DNA of 64,000 bases from Nelumbo lutea (lineage: Eukaryota; Streptophyta; Magnoliopsida; Proteales; Nelumbonaceae): the NCBI GenBank assembly GCA_022828595.1, contig JAKGHH010000002.1, positions 109,303,254 through 109,367,253 on the forward strand. Reading direction: 5' to 3'. Shown here in pieces: positions 1-13,600 of the stretch. Both the position numbers and the translations under genes were made by a program. Below the pieces are notes generated by a model that did not search any database, was not told the DNA's origin, and saw only the letters and a program-made list of their open reading frames with translations. Position 1 is the first letter of the stretch. The number at the start of each line of letters is the position of its first letter.

Positions 1-20
1 CACTGTGTGTGTGTGTTCTG
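1..20. repeat. GT microsatellite
   Basis: A short run of GT dinucleotides at the very start of the window. The sequence from here to about 224 has no recognisable coding content. Confidence 0.6.
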
Positions 21-233
21 TTTCGAAGAAACCACCATTTACCTTGGCCATGTTAATGGATGGGGATGAGTGGTGACGTCCCTCCTGCAGTCATGCGATG
101 AGATGGCTTTATGTTCTGAAGAGTATCGTAAAGATATCCGTGAAACAAAATATTCTTCTATCTTCTTTTTTTGGTTAAGTGGACCTAATCAAGTGACGTG
201 ATACTCATAATCACCACCTAGATTTTTTGTTAA

Positions 234-788
234 AGGAAAATTACTGATCAGTACCCTATTATGACTTGAGTGATAATTTGGTTTTGAACTTTATAATGCC
301 ATAATTCAGTATCCAAACTTTTTAAGATGTGATAATCCAATATTTGGACTTTCAAAACGTGATAATTCAGCATCCACCGCTAACTGTAATCAACCTGATA
401 TTTGAAAAGTCAAAAATGTCCTAGGAATGTCATCTAATTCTCTTTATCAACCATCCAAACATTAACAAAATGAAGAGTCCCAAATTCTATATTCTTCTAA
501 ACAGTCACCAACTTTTTTGAACAGAAAAGGCTAGGATTTGGGACTATTCATTTTTTTGTCAACATTTGGATGGTTGATAAAGAGAATTAGGTGACATTCG
601 AAGGGAATGTCAACATCTGGGACTATAACGGCTGATTAACGACATGTACTAAATTGTCACATTTTGAAAATTTGGATATTGGATTGTCATATTTTGAAAG
701 TTCAGATACTAGATTGCTGCATTTTGAAGTTTGGAGACCAAATCGTCACTTGAGCCAAAGTACATGATACTGATCGGGGAATTTTCCC
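234..788. mobile_element. Fold-back MITE, MULE type, with 9-bp target duplication
   Basis: The 555-bp element is nearly a complete inverted repeat. Its ends (GGAAAATT...GATCAGTA) and the following roughly 150 bp of the left arm reappear, reverse complemented, at the right end. A further inverted segment (about 427-467 against 558-598) extends the palindrome towards the centre. It is flanked by a perfect 9-bp direct repeat TTTTGTTAA at 225-233 and 789-797. Long terminal inverted repeats with a 9-bp duplication are typical of Mutator-like elements. It has no coding capacity, so it is non-autonomous. Confidence 0.82.
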
Positions 789-797
789 TTTTGTTAA

Positions 798-1430
798 CTT
801 TCTTACAAGGTTTCTCACTTTGTTGGCGAACCCGAAAGCTTTGGCTCATGGAAGGGAGTCCATATATTCTATACTTCAATGAATCATTTCAAGCAGCTTA
901 TCATGGCAGAGTATTTGTTCCACCCATGATTGGACGGTCTGGATGTAGTGGGTCAAGGTGCAAATCTCCATCTAGCTTTTCAGCATTTGTTTGGATTGTA
1001 ATCAGAAAAGAAAAAAGGAAGTCGGATGATGTTATCTTAATTACCAAAACGAGTGCTGTTTTGGTAAAACTGAGAGTCGGAGCAGGTCGTTATAATATAG
1101 GTTGCTTGCTTGCCTGGCCACTGCTTGCTAAAATGGGAGTGCCTTACTAGAAAACGGTAGAAGGGTTTCACATGGTAGTAGGGTGAGACTAAAGATGAGA
1201 CCGAGTTAAAAGAAGAAATGAGAATCGGACCTTGAAAAGGAAGGTCCATTCCATCTTCCAGCTCATGTCTCGAGTTTGATTGAACCTTTTCTGGCTTTGG
1301 GTGGCACCAGGCTTTATATTTTGTTCCACTTTTGTTTGTTTCTTAATGCAGAGCTTCGGTTGTCAAGGAATCAACACTGAGCTTAGACTTCACATCCTGG
1401 AATGGCAACAAAAACAATTACATAAATAAT
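798..1430. other. Intergenic, no gene seen
   Basis: Flank downstream of the folate ligase gene. Short open frames here (for example 731-1150 plus) start inside the MITE and show no domain or splice pattern. A minus-strand AATAAA (1437-1432) is a candidate poly(A) signal for the folate ligase gene. Confidence 0.4.
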
Positions 1431-1682
1431 TTTTATTCTTAGTTTATGTTATGCATCTGATACCGAGCACAAACCACATGGGGTTGCAACGACGACAAAC
1501 ATTTGAAGAGCATGACAGAGAACTTCTATCCAGCCTTTCTCATACCATTTGTCCTAACAAAGTGAAGGAAAAAGGCCTCGCTAAGGAGTCATAACTCACA
1601 AGAGAAGAATACCCACCAGCCTTCAAGCAAATATGGATTAGGAATGCAACAGCACAGAAAAGAAAAATGATCTCCTAGTCCT

Positions 1683-4600
1683 TCAAGAAAGGCCAAGGAC
1701 CCTTCCAGTGGTGATGTCAACATCTATGTCAAAAAAGCAAGGTCGGGTTGGGAGCCCAGGCATGGTACTCATGGTCCCAACAAGGGGATAGATGAACCCA
1801 GCTCCAATGCTGGCCCTGACATCCCTGATGGGCAATACAAATCCAACAGGAGCTCCCTTCTCAGATGGGATGTGCGAGAAAGAGTACTGGGTTTTTGCCA
1901 TGCAAATGGATAGACCAGAAAATCCCTGCCTGCTGTACATCTCAATCTGCTTCTCAGCCTAAACATTAAAGTAAGGATTATATTTAACAACAGCAGAGAG
2001 AAACCAAATAATTTCGTCAGAGAAGGAATTGGAAAGGCAAACAGGCTTTTACCTGCTCTGAGTATTCAACACCACTAGCACCATAGGACCTTGCTATTGC
2101 CTCTATTTTATCTTTGATACTAATGTCCAATGGGTATAAAAACTTCAATGGCTGTGTCACATTCTCACATGCTCTTTGAACAGCGATGCCTAGATCAACC
2201 TGAAGATTAAAAGTTCGACAGTTAACCAATGAATCCATCTCTAGCATGAATAAGCTACAATATAAATACATTCTAACCTTTAAAATCAACAAAGCAATAA
2301 TTAACATGCATAATGTTCTGGTTCAGGAATAAGTGGTGCAGTAACAGGAAGTTACTAGCTGGCTCAGTTGGTAAAGTCTCCTGCTGGTTGTAGCAGAGAC
2401 CTGTAACCAAATCCTGCCTTATTTGGAGTTGGGGGCTTTTGGGGAATGGGATACCAATGCCTCGGTGCCTCCCAATTATGTAGTCCATTTTCATAGCTCA
2501 AAAAATAAACAATAAATAATAAATAAAAATAAACTACCGCCTAAAGATCTAAGGTCATTGACAGAACTGGTTGGACCAAAATACTTCTGGTAACTATATG
2601 CATAAAGGCAGGCAATGTAGATGATAGGATTATCTGATTGGGTTGCTACTTCCCTACAAGATTTCCCAAGTGACATTGTTAAGAGCAAAGTAAATTTTGG
2701 TTTCCATGGGGTTCTATCTTCAGAAATGCTAGTTGTCCAATAAATATTCATCCTCAAACAACCAAAAGAATCTTCATGCAATTTCTAGAAGGCTGAGATT
2801 CACATATGCGTCAATTATCCCACTTCTCTATCTTGTTGAGAATTACATCCTTTGAATACTGATGTTGGTGCAGTATCAAACCCATGTAAAGATCATACTC
2901 ACATGGATCAAATACTCAACTCCTAGGACAAAAGGAACTATTTGGAATGCCCAAGTTTTTTTTGTTGTTATCAGTATGCACTTGCTTTCACATCTCAACA
3001 ATATTAGCTAATTGCACTTAAATACACGCACCTTGAGGCTCCGTTTGGAAGGAGTACAAATACAAATATGTACAGTACAAATACATACAAAATAGTACAC
3101 AATATAAGGTTTTGCACTCTACATATTTGTATTTGTACTCTTTCCAAACTGGGCCTTAACTATTCCATAAGAATGAAAATTTTGAACTGAGACATTTAAG
3201 CCCATTATCAAAAATTGATGCATATATGGTATAAATTGAGAAGAGTCAAAATCAAGCAATGGATTCCACCAAGGAAATGTGCTGCCCAAGCATTTACAAC
3301 TCAATAGTCAACAGTCTTTGTTTACATCTGAAAAATTTACCTAGATAACTGCATGGCGATCAAAAAATGCAGATGATTGAAGTTAGTAATTTTAGAATCC
3401 AGTGTTGCATGGATTAGGACACCGTCAGAGTCTGACATATGAAAAATTTACCTAGATAACTGCATGGCAATCAAAAAATGCACATGATTGAAGTTAGTAA
3501 TTTTAGAATCCAGTGTTGCATGGATTAGGACACAGGAGTCAGAGTCTGACATGTGCCCGGGAGTCCAACTCGCTGAGCCCAAAAAACTAAGATTCATGGA
3601 CATGGATCACATAAATAATATTTTATTATATATTAAACATTATGATATTTGATATAAATTTATAAAATTCATACAACTATATAAGCATAACAACTTAAAT
3701 AGTTAAATTACTTTTACAATTGACAAATTAAACTCAGCCTTTGCCTATTTTCCACATTGTCACACTAGTTGTTTTCCTTCCATTGTTTTCCTAATTTCGA
3801 TGTTAATTGGAAAAGATCTGGTAAACAATGTATCATTAGTTGTATAAATTGGAAAAATATAAATACTAGAGTGACCTATTGGGCAGCTTAAATGGTTGAT
3901 CACTTTCATATAGTCATATAGAGGCGTTTAAAGTAAGAATAAGTAATTTTGGAGAGTTGACATGGAAGAAATTTTGGTAGATCTGCCTGATTTGCACTGT
4001 AGTTGAGTCTTGATACCTATTTTGTAGAATCAGACAGGAGTCAACTCATGAACAAGTGTTGACTCACAACTCTCCAGAAGTAGGGTGATGCAGGAGCTGA
4101 AGAGTCAAAATTGGAATTTTCTGAATTTTTATGTATTTCCATATTTTTGGAATATGGAAATTTTGATCATTTTGACATGTGTCTATGGTGTCTATCCTGC
4201 TAGTTTGATTTGTCTAGTCATAGTTTATCCATATTTAAATTTTCAGAGTCATTGTTTAAATAGTTTAGAGTTATAAGTTTTCTTTAAGCTGTTTTATGAG
4301 TGGCAGAATTGTGTATGTGTGTCTGTAAATTAGCAAAGTGTGGGGAATGAATATTGGATTTTATTTTATGCTTGTGTGGCTTGTGGTGAGTGATTCCCAA
4401 AGCCCTAGAGTGATTCCAGGAACCCTAGGAGTGATTCCTAGGCCATCAAAGACCTGGGAAAATACAATCAAATGCAAACATTCATCATCATCTAAAGGCC
4501 TGAGTTTAACCCCGGGTAAGTCTCCTCTCCACCCCCTTTGAATCTCAAGTTCTTAACATCTGTGCACCTTTTCTAGAGAGAAACTCGTCTCTCTAAACTC

Positions 4601-7600
4601 CCTTACCATATCTTGGTGAAAACCAGATGTAGGTCATCTCCTCTCCACCCCCGGGTAAGTCTCCTCTCAATCTCCAAATTCGTTCCCATGATATGGTTCA
4701 TTTACCTAACCCTTTCTATAAAAGAGTATGAAGAAATTCCTTTCCAATCTTGAGATATTGATTTTCTTTTTGTTCTCTCAAGAAATTTCTGCATATTGCA
4801 GGAATTTTGGCACCAAACTAGCTTCCTAATCACTTCATACAGCTATATAGCCTTAGAAAGACTCTCATCCCCCTTCCCTAGGCCTACTCCTAGCCTCTCA
4901 ACCCCAAACCTTGGACCTAATCCCTTGCCATCATCCTTTAGTTCTTAGTTTTTCCTCAAATTTGTTACCAGTCCAGCCTTCGATCACAACATTCCTACAT
5001 CATGGGGTGTCCATGCAACATTGTTAGAATCACTACCTTTTATGGAAGGAAATATCCAATGTGGGGCTATAACTAGCTGATGTGGACCAAAAGGGATTTT
5101 GGTCCAATCCATTTCTGCCACATGGAGAGATGATGTTGCCAACCCATGCCCAAAGGGGAAGGTAATGTTGTGAATCCAAACCAATCATTGGATTGGAATC
5201 CTTTTGATTAGCCATTTCACTCCCCTGGTCCATGTTAAAGCTATACCTCACAATTAATTAGATCTCTCCTCAAATGAGATTAGCCATCAAAAGATTCAAT
5301 TTCCAAAGCGCATGGGTTTTCTAGTTGAATCATTTAGTGAAATCAGCAAATGATTGAGGAACCTTCCATGCGCTACTGTGTATCCTTATCAAGTTCCTGT
5401 ATATCCTGACCTAATGTATGTGAATGGAAGGTTCTAAACAGCCCACTTTGGGAGGGGTAGACTGGATAGGGCTGTTGCATCTAAACAGCCCTATCCAAGG
5501 TCCTGTATACCCTTTCATAATATGGTCCCCTGTAGATCCAGATCAATCAAGGAAAAAATGGTTTATTGTCCATTACCTCCATGAATAACTAGACTGAAGT
5601 CTTATAAGGAAGAATTTACTTACTGCTCCCTTTCCACCATGGGCGTGATGAGTGCAAACAATGGCATCAAATGCACCAGCAGCCAACGCTGCAGTTCTTA
5701 CTGCATTCAGTTCTGCTTCAGTGTCAGTTGAGAACATGTTCACAGCAACCACAACATTCACTCCATAAGCCTTTGTGTTGATGATATGCCTGGCCAAATT
5801 CACACAGCCAGCTTCCACAAGAGCTACATTTTCAGATAAGTAGGCACGGTCCAGAGGCTTCCCAGCTACCACCTCAGGCCCTCCACCATGCATTTTCAGG
5901 GCCCTAATTGTTGCCACAATAACAGCACAATGAGGTACTAAACCACTGTACCGGCATTTTATGTTCATAAATTTCTCTGTGCCAATATCTGCACCAAAAC
6001 CTGCCTCTGTGACTACAAAACCACCAGGTCCTACCAGTTTCAATGCGATCTTATCAGCTACAATGGAAGAATTCCCATGAGCAATATTGGCAAAAGGTCC
6101 AGCATGTACAAGAACTGGAGTCTCCTCAAGAGTCTGCATCAGTGTAGGGTTGATGGCATCTTTCATCAGCACAGTCAAGGCACCTCCAACACCGAGATCA
6201 TCTGCTGTTATTGGTTCACCACCCTTGCTATTCCCAATCACCATTTTTCCTAGTCTCTCTCTCATATCAGACAGGGATGTTGTCAGGGCCAGCACTGCCA
6301 TGATCTCACTAGCAACTGATATGTCAAAGCCTGTTTCTCTCACCATTCCTTTTTCTTCGGGACCTTGTCCAACGGTAATCTTCCTGAGGAAACGATCATT
6401 TACATCCATAACTCTCCTCCAGGTGATGGATTCAGGATCAATATCCAGTCTCACAAACTTCTTGACTTCTTCTGGAGTAAGATCAGTAGGGTTGTTCTTT
6501 GAGATACCAAGCTTCTTGAGGCGTCTAAACATGATGTCTGCAAAACTCCTTTTTCCTTCTTTGTTAGGTGGGCATAACCTGTTTAAAAGGGCCTTATCTG
6601 ATTGAGTTGCTTCATGGAAAATCCTAGTATCAATGGCAGCTGCCAAAAGATTATTAGCTGCAGTAATTACATGGATATCTCCTGTTAAGTGCAGATTAAA
6701 CTCATCCATTGGGATCACTTGACTGTAACCACCACCCGCAGCACCTCCTTTGATCCCAAAGGTTGGTCCTTGAGATGGTTGACGAAGGCAGGTAACAACC
6801 TAATAGCACAAGTAGAAATATAACTAATTGACTGATCACATAAAAACAATAATATCATTTGGGAGAATATTACCAACTTTTCACATAAATCTAAAAGGGC
6901 AAAAGCATACAAAATTTCCTATGTCAGAAGAAAATATTATTTTTTCCCAAACATTTCTTTTCTAATCATGATGAATAGATTAAAATTATTATACAGATTA
7001 TGCAATTCAATATTTCATTATACCAATGTACTCCCAAGAATCCCTTGCATACAATACAGAGTAGACTCTGATAGAAATTCTTAGCGAGTAGCCAAGTACA
7101 TGTGCAAAGGCAACTAGATGATTGTTAAGTCTATCAAACAGGTGAACATGAGAGGAAGGAAATATTTCATCTTGTCATAGCTTTTGGAACCACAGAACAG
7201 TAAGAACCAAATCATGTTCAGTTTCCAGTTTTCCTAGGTAAAATTTCTGTCTATTTAATCATAACTAGCCTATGTGGATTTACTGGTTCTAAAGACTGTG
7301 GTTTAGTCTAACTTTGATATCACTGGAAATTTCATTTAAGTATATTTATAAGCCTAAGTTTCCATGATATTGAATATGATCTTAGCAACTTGAATCATTG
7401 TTTGAGCATGTGGTCTTCTCTTGGTTATTTGAGCTTTGGTTTAAGTTTTATTAGGTTTATTAGGTCTACATATTGTTGAAGATTTGTTAAAATTTGAATG
7501 GGTTTGAGCCTGAACATAAGCTCAATGTAGTTGAAATTCTTCAAATTGAGAGCCCTGATTTCCACCTTCAAATAAGATAAAAAAATTCTGCCCTTCAATT

Positions 7601-10600
7601 TTTTTTTTTTGAGTTTTATTGTCCTTTGCAGTTTTCTAAATTTAGGGGTTTTTGGAAAAGTCCATATAAGGTCCAGAGTCTGTGCAAGTTATTAATAAAT
7701 ATGATAACTTTACCTTGGCTTGCAAGTCCCTTTGTAACTTTTTTTGTTACTAGGATTAACACAACATGAAAGGTTGTTCTTACCTAGGTTCCCTCTAAGG
7801 CTGAGGGCTTTGACAAGTGAAATATCTCTGCATCAAATGATCATCATTGGCTGCAATGGTAGGAATTGATTTGCCATTTAGTTACCTACATCCTGGGATA
7901 GCCAAGGCACCTGGGCAAACAGGGAAGAACATTGCCCAGGGCTGTCTAGACATCTTGGGAACAGTATCTCACGGCATCATATGTTTCTCTTAATGTTACT
8001 TAGAGGGTAGAATGTTACATAGAGTAACCTCTTTTCAATACAATTTCAGGTGAAAAAAATTGTAAGGCTGCCAACCTTAGATTAGTCAGAATAGAATTGT
8101 TGGGCAATACAACACACAAGGTAACCTCTCCCCTCTTTATTATAAATAAGATTTTCATATTTCAGAAAAAACAATAAATGTGTGTGTGTATATATATATA
8201 TAGTTCGTCATGATCTATTAGAGCTAACTCAACTCCCACACTATTAGGAGAAAATGAAATTGGATCTAGAAAAGGATTGTTGTCTTCTTGGAAGTGTTAC
8301 TCATGAATTCTGAAGACTCTGCAACTTCAGGAACCACCTCTAATCAAGGTGGAACGAACAATGGTCATGATTCCTTGAATTTTCCGATGACCATTACCCT
8401 CTTGGATGGAAGAATTATTTGGCATGGTCTAAGGAGATGTGGTTGTATATTACACCCAGGGGTAAGACTGGATATATTAATGGGAAAATAAAGGAGCCTA
8501 GGGCTGGTACTGCTGAATACGATAAGTGGGGTTGAAAGAACTGCATGATTATGTCCTGCACTGGAAATCTATGTTACCATCTATCAAGCAAAACCTTATG
8601 TGGGCCGAGACAGCAAAAGAAATATGGGAACAAGCGAAGGCAACATATTCAAAACAACAACACTATGCTAGAATCTATCAGTTGCAAGAAGAATCTTCAA
8701 CATGTAAACAAGGAGAAAGGAGCTTATCAATTTACTTTTCTGCCCTCACTTCAGTTTGGAAGGAATTAGATTACTACCAAAGCATTGAATGGGAAAGTAA
8801 GAAAGATGCTAAAGCTTATAAAGAGCTAGTCTCGCAACAAAGAGTGCTTGCTTTTCTTTTGGGCTTTAACCCATTTGGGTACAGATTTTGGACAGCAAGG
8901 ATCTTCCTTCCATCCAAGAGGTATATGCACTTGATCAATTTGAGGAAAGTAGGAAATTTGCTACGAAACTTTTTGAGGGGGAGACCATTGCTTTAGCTAT
9001 AAGGGGTAATACTAGTTCGACAATAAAGAGGGAAAGTCAGAAAAAGTTGGATGATAAAGATAAACTATGGTAAACTCACTGTTAAAAATCCAGGCATACC
9101 TGTGAGACTTGTTGAGAATTGAATGGGAAACCAATGTGGGCACAAGAAATCAGCACAAAAATAGAGCAAGAAGCCAAATCAAAAGAAGTTCACCTCAACA
9201 AACTTAGCATCCCATGAGCATCAGGGTGGTCTTTCTACCATGAGTTCTTCTCAGGATTGCCCCCTTGTTCTGGTCCCAAGGAGGATATTATCAATTCTTT
9301 CCAGTTGAGGAGAAACAAATACAGACACAAGTTGTTTTACCTCTCCTTCCTGATCCTCCTTCATTTTGTGTCTTCTAAAGATAGGTTACAAAGTCAAGGC
9401 CAACAAAGTTCAATGCCATCGAACTCTTAGGGGCTGAATCCTTCGCCACACCTAGGTACCATTGTTCTAGTTAATACCCCAAAACTTGTTGATATTAACA
9501 CTTCAAACTATGACCTAGACCTCCCTATTGCAAAAAGGAAAGGTGTCAGATCATGCACCAAACACATTCCCACAACTCATTTCTTGTCCTATGAGAATAT
9601 CTCATCATCATTTCGTGCCTTTCTTTCTACCATTGATAGTGTTCCTCTAGCTAAGATTGTTGTGCTGGCTTTACTTCTTCTTGAGTGGACAGATGCAATG
9701 AAGGAAGAAATTAATGCCCTATAGAAAAATGGAAAGTGGAAATTGGTAGATCTTCCTAAGGGAAAGGAGACAGTGGGGTGCAAACGGGTGTTCTTTGTGA
9801 AACATAAGGCATATGGCACTGTGGAGAGATACAAGGCTAGACTGGTTGCAAAAGGGTTTACACGGGTGTATGGAGTTGATTATGCTAAGACTTTTGCTTT
9901 GGTTGCAAAAATGAATTCTATCTGGGTTCTTCTCTCTCTAGATGCAAACCTTGAGTGGGAACTTCATCCACTTGACATAAAAAATGCCTTCCTGAATGGT
10001 GATTTGGAAGAGGAGATATACATGATTCAACCTCTTGGTTTCTATGCTAAGGGCAGTGAATAGAAAGTCTACAAATTCAAAAAATCTTTATATGGCCCTA
10101 AACAGTCTCTAAGGGCTTGGTTTAGTAGGTTTCACTGAGCAGTTCAACAAATGGGTTTCAAGTAGTGCCAAACTGATCACACACTCTTTGTAAAGAAGGA
10201 ACAAGGAAAAAAAACAACCTCAATTGCCTATGTGGATGAAATTGTTATCACTAGAGACTGGATCTTAAAGATTTCAAAGATTAAAGTTCTTGGCTACACA
10301 ATTTGAAGTAAAGGATCTAGGACCTCTATGCTACTTCCTTGGAAATGAAGTTTCCTGCTCTCAACAGGGTATATTCATTTATCAAAGGAAGTACACCCTA
10401 GACCTTTTGAAGGATACAGAGAAGCTAGGAGCTATACTTGCCGACACACCTATAGATGTCAATCACAAACTTGCGGATTGTATGGTGAACCCTTGAAAGA
10501 CCCAAGGCAGTATCAAAGACTTGTGGGCAGACTCCTCTATTTATCTATGACCAGGCCTGACATTGCATATCCCATGGGTGTCTTCATTCAGTTCATGCAT

Positions 10601-13600
10601 GCACCCAAGACAGGGACAGGCCTGCTCTTTAAGAAGCATGGACATATGAGGGCAGAGGTGTACACATATGAAGATTGGGCTGGCTTAGTGTATGACAGGA
10701 AATCCACCTGTGGTTATTGTACCTTTGTAGGAGGAAATCGTGTGACTTGGAGAATAAAGTAGAGTGTGGTGGACAGATCAAGTGCAGAGGCATAATATAG
10801 GGTTATGTCACATGGAGTTGCTGAGTTACTGTGAATCAAGAACCTGTTGGGTGAATTAGGTTTTCACTTTGATGATCCTATGTCACTCTGTTGTGACAAC
10901 AAGCCGCAATCAACATTGCAACTAATCCAATTCTTCATGACAGAACTAAGCATATTGAGGTTGACAAACATTTTATTAGGGAGAAAATTGAGAAGGGAGA
11001 AGTTTGCATTCCTTACATCAGCTCTGAGGAACAACTTGCAAATGTTCTTACTAAGGGATTAAACTTAGTGCGTCATTATGATCTTTGTGACATGTTGGGG
11101 ATGCTTGACATCTACGCCCCAACATGAGGGGGGAGTGATGTAATATGTACTATATGCCACAGGGGTATTTATGTTTTTTTCCCTTCCTTTTATTTTGTAC
11201 GGTTGCCCTAGTATATATTAACAAAATCTGGCGCCCCAGCTAGTACTTTTGGCTCTCTCAACTTTTCTCTCTTCTTTCTTTTCTTTTCTTCTTCTCTTCT
11301 TCTATCTAATTGAAAACAAAGTAAGCCTTTTTTTTTCCTTTTCTGTTTTTCCTCAATAATGTAAGGGCATATCCCATGCACATATGCAAGTAAAAAATAA
11401 AGGGTAAAAAGATGAAAAGACATTTAGATTTTGAAAGATTTTTTACTGTATTTGTTTAGATGCCTTGATTCATTGCTTAGACTTAAAGATTAAAATATTT
11501 GAATGACTACCCTTTGTAAGCATTAACATTATATGGTGCTACTAAAATATTCTGATTTAACTTTTATGACCTGGACGTGAAGCCAAGAATCGACATTATA
11601 TGGTAAAGATTAAATAGCCAAAAGCATTAGGATATCTTCTGTGATCATCATACTGATTATTCATTTAACATTATGAGGACCAAAATGGTTTTGTCTTCTT
11701 TAAATAAATAAACTCTTCCCCACAAATTTTGACAACTATGACTAGAACCTCAGGATAGCCTAATAGAGAATGATGACTTATGATTCATTTTACATGCTAA
11801 AGTTTTAGCAATCTCCTCCAATGTACCCACATCATTGTCAATGAATTCACTAATTTTTAGGTGATTGGACATTAAACATTACCTAAAAACCATGAAACAT
11901 GAAGCTTAAGTTAAGAGATGATTGGACATTAACTATAATGGAGCTTTCCATCAAGATGTCAACTTTTGCCTTGTAAATAAGCCTCTTCAATGTTCATGGG
12001 CTGGCTTTGGGCCTGACTTTACACTGTGTCAGGCTCAGGCTTTGGGCTGGGCCCATTCAAATTTTGGCAAAAGCCAAACCCGAGCCCAGCCCATGAATAG
12101 GTCTATTCATAACTACCGAGAAAAACATGCAATAGTTGTTAACTATTATATTCAGATGCCTGCACATGCTTAGATTACCGATGTCGCACATGATCTTACT
12201 GGATACTGCATGAGCACTTCTAGATGTATTCTATAGCATCAACACTTTTAAAATATGTAAATTGGTCTGTTATAACAAATTGTACTATAAAATAATCTAT
12301 ACATGTTAGAAAATTAAATTTGACAAGACAAGTCTTGAGAAGTGACATTTAACTTCAAAAGCTAAGATATAAAAACATGATATAAGCATATTACATGTGA
12401 TGCCCATACCTTATGCATGTCTAGGTTCAAGGAAATGGAGAGTCCTTCCCTGTTTCCTTATCTGTTTCTGTGTCTGTATCCATATCTTGGTATCATAGGC
12501 TATTAACAGGAATGAGAAAAACTGATAATTTACAATTCCTTCCACTTCTCCACTCCTAATTCATCTAAAAAGTATGGCTGTATGAATATTTGTTATTTAC
12601 TCTAATCACCTAATTCATCACCCAGAAATTACAACAACCTGGGCACCTGCAACAGCTCTGGCATCAAAACTACTAAACCTTATTCTATCAAATACATACT
12701 TAAAAATCTCCAATTAATGATATCAGAATATTTTTTCCATGATTGCTTTTTCAAGAGATGTCAAAAACACAACTTCACTTGAACCAATGCATGCATTGGT
12801 AGTGCATCCAACATCAGGTTATACAAGAATAACTTTACAGGAAGAGATATCAAAGCATGAGTTAATGACAAAGCCTTGAATCCAAGACTTAAGGAACAAG
12901 ATTTTCCTTGGAATGATTCCATCAAGCAATTTATCCTAAACCACTCAATTCATTCAATGCCTTTCCTGGGCTGATGCCACAAAGCTGAATAAAAGCACAA
13001 TTTCTTTCTCAAGAAACTTCATAATGTCCAATCATCCCTTGTCTTAAACGTCATGTTTCATGGAGACCTGTCACCACTAATCTTCCAGAAAGATGTACAC
13101 ATTAATTTTCATTGAACAGATTTTCTTACCAGACATATATCCAAGAAAAATCTGCTGTTCAAAGGAAAACTTAACAATTTGTACCATAATATGGAATTCA
13201 TTGGGCATAACCTCAACTTACATTCACCATAATCTCATGAAAATTTTCCTTCTTAATGATGTGCCTGCTTAATTTAAGCTTAAGAATAATTCCAAATATT
13301 CTCGTTCTCATTAAACCAATTGAATCATCATTTCAACTTGCAACAGGACTTCCTTTTGATGAACTAATCTCCAACTGTACACTCTCCCCAACCTTCCGAG
13401 ACCTTATTTATTCCGCATATCCATTTGCTTAAAAGCAAAAAAAGAAAATTTCATGCTTTTAAAGTCAAAATAAATCCATCATTGTTCAACCAATCAAGAA
13501 AGATAAGATGATCCAACATGTCTAACAGGAAATGCCAATTTGCCAAACATGCAAAATGGAATTGCAGTTCACAGAGGGACTTCAAATTTCTAAATTTTCA

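Larger units (their letters stand above)
2200..5623 (-). other. Intron 4 of the folate ligase gene
   Basis: A 3.4-kb intron, donor GTAAGT at 5623 and acceptor CAG at 2200. It holds a 119-bp MITE (3037-3155), a 111-bp tandem duplication (3330-3553) and a short partial direct repeat of a CT-rich segment near 4510-4670. No exon or further gene was recognised in it. Confidence 0.8.
8180..11300 (+). mobile_element. Ty1/copia retrotransposon remnant lacking integrase
   Basis: A degraded copia-type element in sense orientation, antisense to the host gene. A gag-like region (8288-9073) is followed by a decayed zinc knuckle (about 9088-9140), then directly by reverse transcriptase (from about 9480) and RNase H (to about 11100). 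There is no room for integrase, so an internal deletion is likely. A purine tract at about 11125-11137 (GAGGGGGGAG) precedes a TGATGTAATATG start that fits a 3' LTR. The right end of that LTR and any 5' LTR were not found by eye. The sequence near 8205-8225 weakly resembles a tRNA-Met primer site. Confidence 0.85.

Noticed and set aside
731..1150. 139-codon plus-strand frame
   Set aside because: Starts inside the fold-back MITE and shows no recognisable motif.
6087..6605. 172-codon plus-strand frame
   Set aside because: Antisense shadow of exon 3 of the folate ligase gene.
8000..8200. 5' LTR of the copia element
   Set aside because: No segment here matches the start of the presumed 3' LTR at about 11138.
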